64,000 bases of DNA from Halonotius pteroides (GTDB lineage Archaea > Halobacteriota > Halobacteria > Halobacteriales > Haloferacaceae), in assembly GCF_003605635.1 (NCBI RefSeq), contig NZ_QMDW01000010.1, forward strand, positions 1-64,000, written 5' to 3'. Under the pieces are notes generated by a model. The model saw only the letters and a list, made by a program, of their open reading frames with translations, had not been told where the DNA came from and ran no database searches. Below, piece after piece: positions 1-8,405 of the stretch (positions within the stretch are counted from its first letter, which is position 1; every line of letters starts with the position of its first letter). The translations under genes and the position numbers were made by a program.

Positions 1-1
1 A

Positions 2-451
2 GAGACTCGCTACCGCGACACAGCAGGAGATAGCGAATTAGCTAAAGACGAATGCAAAAACAACTATCCGAAAATCAACTGGGAACTTGAGTGTGAGAAC
101 GTCTTTATCATGGGTGACAAGTCACTACAACGAGCATTTGATGAGCTCATCGACAATGCAGTCCGACACAACTCACACGATGGCCTGGATATAACGGTCT
201 CGGCAAGTGAGAACATGGCCGACCAACAGATAGACATCAAGATCATCGATACAGGCGACCCGATCCCAGCTGTCGAAGCCAAACCCCTTATACACGGGTA
301 TGATCCTGATCCACCAGCGGATGCTGAAAAGGTCGGGCTCTGGGAAGTCCAAACGATCATTGATACACATCAGGGCATGCTCACGCTCGAAGAAAACAGT
401 CCGGAGCTAACGATGCTGAAGGTTTCATTACCACTGGCAGATCCGCAGTAG
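2..451 (+). CDS. Histidine kinase, C-terminal ATPase part (5' end outside window)
   Basis: The reading frame is open from the window edge to a TAG stop, so only the C-terminal ~149 residues are seen. They form a HATPase_c domain: an N-box (ELIDNAVRHN), a degenerate G1 box (IIDTGDPIP where DxGxG is usual) and a short G2-like stretch (KVGLWEVQTIID). The phosphoacceptor helix would lie outside the window. The role would be autophosphorylation in a two-component pathway, or anti-sigma-like ATP binding. The weak G boxes may mean low or no kinase activity. Base composition is more AT-rich than in the genes to the right, and the gene sits beyond the tRNA-Ser end repeats, which fits accessory DNA inserted at that tRNA. 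Confidence 0.8.
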   Translation, partial: ETRYRDTAGDSELAKDECKNNYPKINWELECENVFIMGDKSLQRAFDELIDNAVRHNSHDGLDITVSASENMADQQIDIKIIDTGDPIPAVEAKPLIHGYDPDPPADAEKVGLWEVQTIIDTHQGMLTLEENSPELTMLKVSLPLADPQ

Positions 452-813
452 GCGCTTGCCTCCCGCTCATGACCTGTATTCGGGCGAATACGATGCCGAA
501 ACGGGACGCGCCGCTCGTTGGTTGTATCCGCACAGAAACGCCGAGGGAGAGATTTGAACCACAGTCATTTCGCTCGCGTCGCTCGCTCGTTCCCTGCCTC
601 AAATCTCTCCTCACGGGCACAACCGCTCACGGCAGGTGAGAGCCACGGCGGGCTCTCGGTGTGTTGCTCGCCGAAAAACGCCGAGGGAGAGATTTGAACT
701 ACGGTCGCTCCCGGTGGTCGCTCCTTCGTTCAAATTCCCGACTACCGTTCGCGCGGACACGGGGTCGCGGCGCGACAAGACGCGCCGCTAAGTGATTTGT
801 GTCCGCGCAGAAA
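452..813. repeat. Gene-free stretch with two partial copies of the tRNA-Ser 3' end
   Basis: No gene is seen here. The sequence GCCGAGGGAGAGATTTGAAC, which is the 3' end of the adjacent tRNA-Ser read from the plus strand, occurs at 540-559 and again at 680-699; the true tRNA carries it at 815-834. Around the first copy the match continues leftward to about 527 with one mismatch (33 bases). Each copy is followed by an inverted partner: GGAGAGATTTGA at 546-557 pairs exactly with TCAAATCTCTCC at 599-610, and ATTTGAAC at 692-699 pairs with GTTCAAAT at 728-735. These look like attachment-site remnants or small tRNA-derived hairpin repeats. Confidence 0.75.
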
Positions 814-898
814 CGCCGAGGGAGAGATTTGAACTCCCGAGTCCGAATGGACAGTAGATTTCGAATCTACCGCCTTGGCCAGGCTAGGCTACCTCGGC
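814..898 (-). tRNA. tRNA-Ser(CGA)
   Basis: On the minus strand the acceptor GCCGAGG pairs with CCTCGGC, followed by discriminator G. The anticodon stem GTAGA/TCTAC encloses TTCGAAA, giving anticodon CGA. The T arm is GGGAG-TTCAAAT-CTCTC, with one G-T pair. The long variable arm (TGTCCATTCGGACT region) is the class II feature expected of serine tRNA. CCA is not encoded. Its 3' end faces the duplicated end fragments at 452-813, the usual geometry for an integrase target. Confidence 0.95.
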
Positions 899-967
899 TC
901 ACTTCTCTTTCGCCTGTGCCGAAAGTAAAAGATTCCGATCTGACCGCCCTCGGCCGATTCACCGCCG

Positions 968-3403
968 CTATGCCGCCCCGAGTGTGATGCGAGCAGTTGT
1001 CCCATCGCTGTTGTCGAATGTAAGCTGCCCATCGGAGTAGTCGACGATCCGATCGATCAGCCAGAGACCAACCCCACTGCCGTGTTCTAACGCTGATTCG
1101 TCATGGCCATCGATAACAGTGAGTTCGGTCGTTGGGATACCGGGCCCGTCGTCGCTGACCTCGATGACAACGTCGTCGCCGGCTTCGGTGGCCGTCACCC
1201 GGAGCTCACCGTCGTCGTCGACAGCGTGTTCCAGCGCGTTTTCGATGAGTTGCGTGATGGCAACCGGGAGCTTCGGGTGGGCGAGAACCGTAGCCGCTGT
1301 CTCGATGTCGACGCTGATATCGACAGCCGCCGGTGGGTCGGGGGCCATCTCGACTGCATCCGCAACAACGGTGTCGATGTCGACCTGTTGTCGCTGTTCC
1401 CGTGTCTGGACGACCTCTCGCATCGTCCGCGCGTTGGCTGCGGTGCGTTCGAGATTCTCACAGTGCTCGATAATATCGGCTGCGTAGGCGGCTGTCTCAC
1501 AGTCCTCGGCGATGGCGTTTGCGTAGCCTTTGATCACCGTCAGATCATTCCGGAGGTTATGTCTGAGCACCCGGTCGAACACCGCCTCAAGCAGCTGGAG
1601 TTCTTCGCGGCTGTCGACCAGCTGGATCGCGGTTTCAAGATTCGATGTCAGCGTGTCGGCGATACTCCGGTCGGCGTCGGTGAGATTCTGTGGCCGGACA
1701 GCACCGGCCATCAAGATGCCAAACTCGCCGATCGGGGCGATAACCTCCGAGCGAACCGCGCTGTTCTCGTTGTAGGCGTCGGGCCGGGCGGCGATGTCGC
1801 CGACGAGCTCGGTTTCGCCGCGTTCAAATGCGTCCCACGCGATCCCATCACCGCGCTCGAATGCCGGCGGTGATCGAAGGAGATCGAAGGCCTGCTCGGT
1901 CATCCCCAGTGGGGTGAGCCGGTCGTCGATCTGATCGTACTCCCACAGCCCTGTGATCGGAAAGTTGAGTGCCGTCGGTAGCTGCTCAAGCACCGCATCG
2001 ACCATCGCCGGCTTCGCCTCGGCGGTTACGGCCTCTTGGGTGATCGCCTGGACGGCTTCGAGACTCTGAGTTCGCTGGGCACGGGTGAGACCGATATTTC
2101 CGAGTGTGCTCAACAGCCGGCCAAGCTGTATGTCGGTCTCATCGAACGCTCTTGGCCGCTCGTCGGCGATCACAAGCACACCGTGATCGCTGAGCGGACA
2201 CAGCAGGACGCTTTCGATCACCGGGCCTGTGTGGGCGATCGAGTCGTCGGCCGTCGACAGCTGATCGATACACCGTGTCTCCCCGCCGTAAACTGCCCAC
2301 AGCGGCGTCTCGTCGTCGCCGCTGGCGGCCGCAAACACCGGCTCGTCGGCCGTCGTCGCCGCCGGTGTGAGGGCGTCGGTCGCTCGATCGTAGAGCTGTA
2401 CCTCCGCGACTGAGGCGTCGATGACGGCCATCGCCGTGTCGATCGTTCGCTCGCAGGCCGCCTGTCGATCCTCGCTTGTCAACACCGCCTGTGACTCCGT
2501 ATACAGCGACGCGAGGGTTCGGCGGCGTCGCTTCTCGTCGGTGATATCGACATAGAGCAGAAAAAACTCCCGGCCGGTTGCGGTCGTGACCGGGACAGCC
2601 CGCAGCAGGAAGTCGCCGCTGCCGGCTGTGGTCTGTCGGCTGACCTCCGCGGTCACCGGCTGGCCGTCGGTGAGTTGGGCGTCGATGTCGGCTGTCTCTG
2701 TCTCGTCGCCTCTGGCCGTCTCCTCGCTGTCGGTCGCCGGGATCGTGGGTTCGAGTCGACTCCCCTCCGTCGTTGAGGTGGCGTCGCCGAATGTGGTCTC
2801 GAAGGCTTCGTTTCGGCGGGTGATCGTCGCCTGCCCATCGGTGAGAGAGACGGTCACCATCGGCTCTTGGATGGTGGTAAACAGCGCCTCAAACCGCCGT
2901 CGCTCGTTACGGAGGGTTGCTTCGGCTGCTGTGGCCGCACACGCGGTTGCAAGCTTGTCGTTGAGCGGCCCGAGAGCGTCGATGACCGCCGCAGGAAGCC
3001 CCGATCCGCGCGTGCCGAGCAGCAAGACGCCGAACTCACAGAGCTCAAAGAGGTAGTAGTGGCCGCCTTCACCCACCTCGCCGACGATCGGAAACGACTC
3101 GGCGTTGGTGTCCGCCTCGTTGTCGGTGTCGCTTTCGTCGTCCTTGGTGTCGCCTGCCGCTCGTTCGACGAGTCGATCGCGTGCAGCGAGATAGACCGGA
3201 TCGTCGACCGCGGCCGCAGGCCGGGCGATGACCCGATCGTAGCCGCCATCCTCGCGGCGGCTGAAGACACCGCCAACCGTACAGTTCAGTTTCTGGAGGT
3301 ACGCCTGAAGGGCCGTTTCAGCGGTCGATTCCAGCGTTTCCGCCGGCGAGATCGCCAGAGAGATCTCATGGAGGATCTGGGTTCGGTGGGGGTGGTCAGC
3401 CAT
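968..3403 (-). CDS. Multi-sensor histidine kinase (GAF-PAS-GAF-GAF-HisKA-HATPase)
   Basis: An 811-residue soluble sensor kinase. By pattern the order is a GAF-like region (about 1-160), PAS (about 165-290, ending LLYVDITDEKRRR), two GAF-like regions (about 295-440 and 445-600), the phosphoacceptor helix DRVLRHNLRNDLTVIKGYA with its RHNLRN histidine box, and HATPase_c with ITQLIENALEHA (N), VSDDGPGIP (G1) and GSGVGLWLI (G2). No membrane segment is obvious, so it should sense cytoplasmic signals such as redox, light or small ligands. It begins 26 bases after the FIST-domain gene on the same strand, so the two probably form one transcript and one signalling unit. No receiver domain or response regulator is encoded next to it. 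Its output partner is unknown. Confidence 0.92.
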   Translation of the reverse strand: MADHPHRTQILHEISLAISPAETLESTAETALQAYLQKLNCTVGGVFSRREDGGYDRVIARPAAAVDDPVYLAARDRLVERAAGDTKDDESDTDNEADTNAESFPIVGEVGEGGHYYLFELCEFGVLLLGTRGSGLPAAVIDALGPLNDKLATACAATAAEATLRNERRRFEALFTTIQEPMVTVSLTDGQATITRRNEAFETTFGDATSTTEGSRLEPTIPATDSEETARGDETETADIDAQLTDGQPVTAEVSRQTTAGSGDFLLRAVPVTTATGREFFLLYVDITDEKRRRRTLASLYTESQAVLTSEDRQAACERTIDTAMAVIDASVAEVQLYDRATDALTPAATTADEPVFAAASGDDETPLWAVYGGETRCIDQLSTADDSIAHTGPVIESVLLCPLSDHGVLVIADERPRAFDETDIQLGRLLSTLGNIGLTRAQRTQSLEAVQAITQEAVTAEAKPAMVDAVLEQLPTALNFPITGLWEYDQIDDRLTPLGMTEQAFDLLRSPPAFERGDGIAWDAFERGETELVGDIAARPDAYNENSAVRSEVIAPIGEFGILMAGAVRPQNLTDADRSIADTLTSNLETAIQLVDSREELQLLEAVFDRVLRHNLRNDLTVIKGYANAIAEDCETAAYAADIIEHCENLERTAANARTMREVVQTREQRQQVDIDTVVADAVEMAPDPPAAVDISVDIETAATVLAHPKLPVAITQLIENALEHAVDDDGELRVTATEAGDDVVIEVSDDGPGIPTTELTVIDGHDESALEHGSGVGLWLIDRIVDYSDGQLTFDNSDGTTARITLGAA

Positions 3404-3429
3404 ATCCTCACCCGCTCCCTATGGCTCGC

Positions 3430-4512
3430 TCAGAGGCCATCGATGGCCCCGACGACCGCGGTTTTGTTGTAGTATTCGAGATGGCCACGCCCGTCGTTGG
3501 CGACCTCCCCGATGGTGAGCGCGCCGATCGTGTTGGCCGTCTGACTGAGTGCTGCCAGCTCCCGATCAAAGTCGCCGTCAAGATACCGCGCCCGTGAGAG
3601 ACAGTCGAAGGTGATCACCGCGCTGTCGGTACGTGCGCCCTCGCTGGCGGCGGCGTGGGCGCGGTCGGCCGCGTCCACGAGGGTTTCGGGGTCGCCTTGG
3701 AGAACGTGGACGAACTCGCCTTCGGGGAGGTCGCCGAAACACCGCAGCGAGCCGTCGTCGTCGACCGCGAAGGGGTCGCGGACGATCCGCTCGGCGCCCA
3801 ACCGACTGATGCCGAAGGGATGTGAGGTGGCGATCTCAGCGAAGGTTTCTGTCGTCACTGTCCGGTCGGTTTCGGCGTCGATGATGGCGGCGTAGCGGTC
3901 GTAGGCCGGCTGGCCGTCGAGCGTTTTGAGCCGGCGGCCGTCGGCAGACGTGATCTCGAAGGGGCCGCCGATATCCGTCCAGCCGTGTTCGACGCCGATC
4001 GTGCTTTCGGCGGCGACCATCGCTACCACGGCGGCGTCGCCGACGAGCCCGTCGGGGGTGAACAAACAGTGGCGTCTGTCGCCGTCGAACGTACCGGCAC
4101 CGCCGCCGATATAGGTGTACGCAACGCCGTAGGCGTTGAACAGCTGTTGGACGAACTGGTCGCCGTCATCAGCGTAGGCATCGACGAACACGAATGCTGT
4201 TTCATCGTCGCCGTCCGTGTCGGCCTCAAGCGGCTCGTCGGCGGTAGCGATCGTTTCGACTGTCGGCTCAACATCTATGCCGGCGACGACCGCGCCGTCG
4301 GCGTGGGCCGCGCCGTCGTAGATGACCTTCGGGAACAGGCCGCCGAACACCGGTGTCGAAAGCTCTCGAAGCGTTTCATCGACAGCCGCCGGCGTAAACG
4401 CGCCGTCGGGTGTCGCAAGCACGAGGAGCCCGTCGACATCGGGGTCGGTGTCGAACTCTCGAAGCGTCGCGTGAAACTCGCTGCCGGTCGTCCGGCAGTA
4501 CGCAGCCTCCAT
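3430..4512 (-). CDS. FIST domain sensory protein
   Basis: A 360-residue protein matching the FIST_N plus FIST_C pattern: an early VDGLLVLATPDGA segment, the glycine-rich core YIGGGAGTFDGDR, and the C-terminal stretch DSAVITFDCLSRARYL followed by GALTIGEVANDGRGHLEYYNKTAVV. FIST modules are thought to bind small ligands, possibly amino acids, as inputs for signal transduction. The start at 4512 is preferred because a TATA-like TTTTTAT lies at 4535-4541, centred 26 bases upstream, which suits a leaderless transcript; ATG at 4521 and GTG at 4548 are alternatives. The sensor kinase follows after 26 bases, so this protein probably feeds that kinase. Confidence 0.88.
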   Translation of the reverse strand: MEAAYCRTTGSEFHATLREFDTDPDVDGLLVLATPDGAFTPAAVDETLRELSTPVFGGLFPKVIYDGAAHADGAVVAGIDVEPTVETIATADEPLEADTDGDDETAFVFVDAYADDGDQFVQQLFNAYGVAYTYIGGGAGTFDGDRRHCLFTPDGLVGDAAVVAMVAAESTIGVEHGWTDIGGPFEITSADGRRLKTLDGQPAYDRYAAIIDAETDRTVTTETFAEIATSHPFGISRLGAERIVRDPFAVDDDGSLRCFGDLPEGEFVHVLQGDPETLVDAADRAHAAASEGARTDSAVITFDCLSRARYLDGDFDRELAALSQTANTIGALTIGEVANDGRGHLEYYNKTAVVGAIDGL

Positions 4513-4534
4513 GACTCCCATCCACACCGGCCGC

Positions 4535-4541
4535 GATAAAA
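4535..4541 (-). promoter_or_regulatory. TATA-like box of the FIST/kinase pair
   Basis: TTTTTAT on the minus strand, centred 26 bases before the ATG at 4512. The spacing is right for an archaeal leaderless promoter and it decides the chosen start. Confidence 0.5.
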
Positions 4542-4600
4542 AGTCCACCGTCGGGGAGATTGGTTGCGGGATCGCCTCGGTGCGGTGTTGGCGACAGCGA

Positions 4601-4714
4601 TCAGCCGCGGCGCGTGCTCAGCCAGACTCCCACCCCGAGCAGAGTGACAACGGCGACGGCGACGTAGAACCCGGCTGCGGCATCGAATGCTGCTAGTCCG
4701 ATGCTGGGGCTCAA
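4601..4714 (-). CDS. Possible 37-residue single-span membrane protein (TTG start)
   Basis: A short frame downstream of the tRNA-Val gene. It reads FDAAAGFYVAVAVVTL and continues LGVGVWLSTRRG, giving one hydrophobic segment of about 20 residues capped by two arginines, the inside-positive pattern of a membrane anchor. The only start codon is TTG, just after an upstream in-frame TGA, and no clear TATA box or Shine-Dalgarno site is seen. It may be a real small protein or the decayed tail of a larger membrane protein. No function can be given. Confidence 0.3.
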   Translation of the reverse strand: MSPSIGLAAFDAAAGFYVAVAVVTLLGVGVWLSTRRG

Positions 4715-4753
4715 GCGTAGTCGTATTGAGCTTCAGTACGAGAGATCAGAAAG

Positions 4754-4828
4754 TGGGTTTGGGCAGATTTGAACTGCCGGCCTCCTCCATGTCAAGGAGG
4801 TGTCATAACCAGACTAGACCACAAACCC
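4754..4828 (-). tRNA. tRNA-Val(GAC)
   Basis: On the minus strand the acceptor GGGTTTG pairs with CAAACCC plus discriminator A. The anticodon arm CCTCC-TTGACAT-GGAGG gives anticodon GAC. The T arm GGCAG-TTCAAAT-CTGCC is perfect. No intron and no encoded CCA. Confidence 0.95.
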
Positions 4829-4988
4829 GTGTTGGCTGTGCGTTCTGACGCACTCGTTGGTATCCGGGGGACGTAATTGAAGCTTTCGAAGCGCGGCCCC
4901 GCTGGCGGTTCCTGATCGCCGGCTTGCTGTCGGTCGGTGGGTTCGTCCCGTCGTCGCTGACCTCCGGGTCGCGCCGTCGGTCGATAGC

Positions 4989-4995
4989 CTTTTAG
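4989..4995 (+). promoter_or_regulatory. TATA-like box of the trp operon
   Basis: CTTTTAG directly upstream of the paired TGTACA boxes. Transcription would start near 5018-5022, leaving a leader of about 25-30 bases before trpD. Confidence 0.4.
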
Positions 4996-4998
4996 CGA

Positions 4999-5014
4999 TG
5001 TACAGACGTGTACA
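4999..5014 (+). promoter_or_regulatory. Paired TGTACA boxes before trpD (candidate operator)
   Basis: Two copies of TGTACA separated by GACG lie 34-49 bases before the trpD ATG, between the TATA-like element and the expected start of transcription. TGTACA is the consensus I know for the TRP box bound by the tryptophan repressor TrpY of Methanothermobacter. That a haloarchaeal regulator uses the same site here is an inference; no TrpY homologue is encoded in this window. Confidence 0.5.
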
Positions 5015-5047
5015 TTACAAGCCGAACTCATACACTGGTGACTAACA

Positions 5048-6070
5048 ATGCAGGACTATATCGAACGTGTGGCCGACGGTGAAGATCTGGGACTCGACGA
5101 CGCGCGGGACGCTGCCCGCATGGTGTTCGAGGATGCAACCGAGGCGCAGATCGGCGCGCTGTTGTCTGCGTTACGAGCGAAAGGCGAAACCGAAACCGAG
5201 ATCGCCGGCTTCGCACAGGGGATGCGCGACGCCGCCCGTACCATCGAGCCCGACCGCTCACCGCTGGTCGACACCTGCGGTACCGGCGGCGACGACTACG
5301 ACACGATCAACGTCTCGACGACCGCCGCCTTAGTCGCCGCGGGCGCGGGCGTCCCGATCGCTAAACACGGCAACTACTCGGTTTCCTCCTCCTCGGGCAG
5401 CGCGGATGTACTCGAGGTCGCCGGCGTCACCGTCGACGCCGAACCCGACGCCGTCGAGAGCGCGATCAACGACGAGGGCATCGGCTTCATGCTGGCGACC
5501 GTCTTCCATCCCGCGATGAAAGCCGTCATCGGCCCGCGCAAGGAACTCGGCATGCGGACGATCTTCAACGTCCTCGGCCCGCTCACAAATCCCGCCGCCG
5601 CGAACGCCCAACTGCTTGGTGTCTACGATCCCGACCTCGTGCCCACGATCGCTCGCGCACTCACCGAAATGTCGGTCGACCGGGCGCTCGTCGTCCACGG
5701 CTCCGGGATGGACGAGATCGCCCTCCACGACACAACGACCGTCGCCGAGGTCGACGGCGACGAGGTCACCGAGTTTACGCTCACGCCCGAGGATCTCGGC
5801 CTCGACTCGGCCCCAATCGAGGCCGTTGCTGGCGGCACACCCGAAGCGAACGCTGCCGACCTCAAAGCTATCGTCACCGGCGCGGAAACCGGCCCAAAAC
5901 GCGATCTGATCCTCGCTAACGCGGGCGCGGCGATCTACGTCGCCGGCGAGGCTGACTCGCTGGAAGCCGGTGTCGAGGCCGCAGCCAACGCCATCGATTC
6001 CGGCGACGCGGCGGCGAAACTCGATGCCCTCCGTGAGTCAACCGCTGTACCGGAGGCCGGGGACGCCTGA
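5048..6070 (+). CDS. trpD: Anthranilate phosphoribosyltransferase
   Basis: Transfers the phosphoribosyl group of PRPP to anthranilate, second step of tryptophan synthesis. The 340-residue length is normal. The PRPP/Mg site is clear: GTGGDD at 78-83, NVSTTAAL at 88-95, KHGN at 106-109 and SSSSGSAD at 113-120, where most family members have SSKSGSAD or SSRSGSAD. It is the first gene of trpDFEG; its TGA overlaps the trpF ATG by one base, so translation is probably coupled. Two TGTACA boxes upstream suggest repression by tryptophan availability. trpC, trpB and trpA are not in the window and must lie elsewhere. Confidence 0.97.
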   Translation: MQDYIERVADGEDLGLDDARDAARMVFEDATEAQIGALLSALRAKGETETEIAGFAQGMRDAARTIEPDRSPLVDTCGTGGDDYDTINVSTTAALVAAGAGVPIAKHGNYSVSSSSGSADVLEVAGVTVDAEPDAVESAINDEGIGFMLATVFHPAMKAVIGPRKELGMRTIFNVLGPLTNPAAANAQLLGVYDPDLVPTIARALTEMSVDRALVVHGSGMDEIALHDTTTVAEVDGDEVTEFTLTPEDLGLDSAPIEAVAGGTPEANAADLKAIVTGAETGPKRDLILANAGAAIYVAGEADSLEAGVEAAANAIDSGDAAAKLDALRESTAVPEAGDA

Positions 6071-6717
6071 TGGCACGCACCAAGATCTGCGGCATCACGA
6101 ACCGCGCCGATCTCCAAGCGGCTGTCGAGGCCGGTACCGATGCCGTCGGGATCATCTCGGCGGTCGATGTGTCGACAACGCGGGAGGTCGACCGGGGGAC
6201 GGCCGCCGAGTTGGTCGCTGCCGTCCCGCCGTTTGTCACCGCAACGCTCGTTTCGATGCCCGATGACACCAAACACGCGGTCGAACTCGTCGAAGCGATC
6301 CAGCCTGACGCGCTCCAACTCCACGGCGACTTTGACGCCGACGATCTCGGCTACATCCGCGCCGAAACCGGCGTCAAGATCATCGCCGCCGTCGACCACG
6401 AGGACACCGACCGCGCCAACGCCCTCGACGGTGTTGCTGACGCCCTCCTCATCGATTCAACGACCGAGGCGGGCGCGGGCGGCACCGGCGACCCCCACGA
6501 CTGGGAGGCAACCGCCGACCTCGCCGACACGCTGACGACGCCGGTGATCCTCGCCGGCGGCCTCACGCCAGATAATGTCGCCGAGGCGATTCGGGTAGCC
6601 GCGCCGTTTGGCGTCGATGTCGCCTCCGGCGTCGAACGATCGGAGGGCAGCAAGGATCACACCGCCGTCGCTACCTTCGTCCGGAACGCCGGCCGTGAAG
6701 TCGAGGTGCCAGCATGA
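6070..6717 (+). CDS. trpF: Phosphoribosylanthranilate isomerase
   Basis: Isomerises N-(5'-phosphoribosyl)anthranilate to CdRP, third step of tryptophan synthesis. A 215-residue TIM-barrel protein beginning with the family signature KICGIT (5-10), which carries the catalytic cysteine. The catalytic aspartate and phosphate-binding loop fit VADALLIDSTTEAGAGGTG and the later ILAGGLTPDNV and GVDVASGVERSEGSKD segments. It overlaps trpD by one base and trpE by four (ATGA), so it is inside the operon. Confidence 0.97.
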   Translation: MARTKICGITNRADLQAAVEAGTDAVGIISAVDVSTTREVDRGTAAELVAAVPPFVTATLVSMPDDTKHAVELVEAIQPDALQLHGDFDADDLGYIRAETGVKIIAAVDHEDTDRANALDGVADALLIDSTTEAGAGGTGDPHDWEATADLADTLTTPVILAGGLTPDNVAEAIRVAAPFGVDVASGVERSEGSKDHTAVATFVRNAGREVEVPA

Positions 6718-8405
6718 CGACCGGCGAGACGGCAAGCGACGAACCGGCCGATGCGGCCGCCACCGACAGCGGTCTATTCAGTTTCGACCGTGGCCGCGAC
6801 GAGTACGCCGCCCTCGTCGATGTCGACCGCGAGGAGCCGGTCGTCGCCCGCGCGGCGGCGGTGCTCGATCTCGACACCTCACCGCTCGCCGCTTACGCCG
6901 CCCTCGCCGACCGCAGCGAGTACAATTTCTTGCTTGAGAGCGCCGAAAAGGTCGCCTCCTCTGATCCTGACGGCGCGTTCACCGCGGCGACTGACGCCGA
7001 ACGCCACGCACGGTACTCCTTCGTTGGCTACGACCCCGAGGCGATCATCTCGGTGTATCCGAACCACACCGAGGTCGACCGCCGTGGTGATGCTGGCGAC
7101 CTTGTCATCGACGCCTACCGTGGCGATGCGGCGACCGACGGCGACGTACTTGACCGTCTCCGCCGCGGCCTCCCCGCGGTCGACCGCCGCGGCTTCCCAG
7201 ATGCCGACCGCCGGACGCTTTCAGGTGGACTGGTCGGCTTTCTTGCCCACGAAGCCGTCTACGACCTCGTCCTCGAAGCGGTCGGCCGCGAGCGACCCGA
7301 CACCGACCTCCCGGACGCCCAGTTCGCACTGACAACCCGAACGCTCGTCTTCGACGACGCCGAGGGCACGGTCGAGCTTGTTTTCACGCCCGTCATCGGG
7401 CCCGACGATGACCCCGGTGAGTGCTACGATGCCCTCGTCGCCGAAGCCGGCGACATTGCGGCGACACTTGCAGCGGCAGACGAACCACCGACCACCGACT
7501 TCAGTCGAACCGACGAAACCGCTGGCTCACAAGCCGACTACGAGGACGCCGTCCGCACGGCCAAACAGCACGTCCTCGACGGCGACATCTATCAGGGTGT
7601 CATCTCCCGTCGCCGCCAACTCGCCGGCGATATCGACCCGGTCAGCTTCTATGAATCGCTCCGCTCGGTCAACCCCTCGCCGTATATGTATCTCATGCGC
7701 CACGGCGACCGTTCTATCGTCGGCGCGAGCCCCGAAACGCTCGTTTCTGTTGAGGGCGATCGGATCGTCTCGAACCCGATCGCGGGCACCTGTCCGCGTG
7801 GCTCAAGCCCCGTCGAGGATCGCCGCCTCGCTGGTGAGATGCTGGCCGACGGCAAGGAGCGTGCCGAGCATACGATGCTTGTCGATCTCGCGCGCAACGA
7901 CGTGCGCCGGGTCGCCGACCCCGGTAGCGTCGAGGTCGAGGAGTTCATGAGCGTTCTGAAGTACAGTCACGTCCAGCATATCGAATCAACCGTTACCGCC
8001 CGCGTCGCCGACGAGTACGACGCCTTCGACGCCGCCCGTGTCACCTTCCCTGCGGGGACGCTCACCGGCGCGCCGAAAGTCCGTGCGATGGAGATCATCG
8101 ACGACCTCGAAACCGCACCACGCGGCGCCTACGGCGGCGGCGTCGGCTACTTTTCATGGAGCGGCGACGCCGACTTCGCGATCGTGATCCGCACCGCGAC
8201 CGTCGAACATGAGGGCGCTGACGCCGACAGTGTGGACGGCGACCTCGGCGGCGCGAACGAGGATGACGATCTGATTACCGTTCAAGCGGGCGCGGGGCTT
8301 GTCGCCGACAGCGATCCACCATCGGAGTACGAGGAGACCGAACAGAAGATGGACGGCGTGTTGACCGCCATCGAACAGCTTGAAGCCCAGGAGGGCGAGC
8401 AATGA
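6714..8405 (+). CDS. trpE: Anthranilate synthase component I
   Basis: Converts chorismate and ammonia to anthranilate, the committed step. A 563-residue chorismate-binding enzyme. Signature segments are QGVISRRRQL, SPYMYLMRHGDRSIVGASPE, NPIAGTCPRG, LVDLARNDVRRV and FPAGTLTGAPKVRAMEII near the active site, then TVQAGAGLVADSDP at the end. The N-terminal region holds NFLLESAEK, close to the LLES motif of feedback-sensitive enzymes, so allosteric inhibition by tryptophan is likely. It overlaps trpF and trpG by four bases each; its amidotransferase partner is trpG. Confidence 0.97.
   Translation: MTTGETASDEPADAAATDSGLFSFDRGRDEYAALVDVDREEPVVARAAAVLDLDTSPLAAYAALADRSEYNFLLESAEKVASSDPDGAFTAATDAERHARYSFVGYDPEAIISVYPNHTEVDRRGDAGDLVIDAYRGDAATDGDVLDRLRRGLPAVDRRGFPDADRRTLSGGLVGFLAHEAVYDLVLEAVGRERPDTDLPDAQFALTTRTLVFDDAEGTVELVFTPVIGPDDDPGECYDALVAEAGDIAATLAAADEPPTTDFSRTDETAGSQADYEDAVRTAKQHVLDGDIYQGVISRRRQLAGDIDPVSFYESLRSVNPSPYMYLMRHGDRSIVGASPETLVSVEGDRIVSNPIAGTCPRGSSPVEDRRLAGEMLADGKERAEHTMLVDLARNDVRRVADPGSVEVEEFMSVLKYSHVQHIESTVTARVADEYDAFDAARVTFPAGTLTGAPKVRAMEIIDDLETAPRGAYGGGVGYFSWSGDADFAIVIRTATVEHEGADADSVDGDLGGANEDDDLITVQAGAGLVADSDPPSEYEETEQKMDGVLTAIEQLEAQEGEQ

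Noticed and set aside
452-813. CRISPR-like array at the tRNA-Ser repeats
   Set aside because: Only three copies, uneven spacing, and the repeat is simply the tRNA 3' end; no cas genes in the window.
1103-1873. Long open frame on the plus strand inside the sensor kinase gene
   Set aside because: It is the mirror of a GC-rich, acidic coding region; the opposite strand carries clear kinase motifs and this frame has no family pattern.
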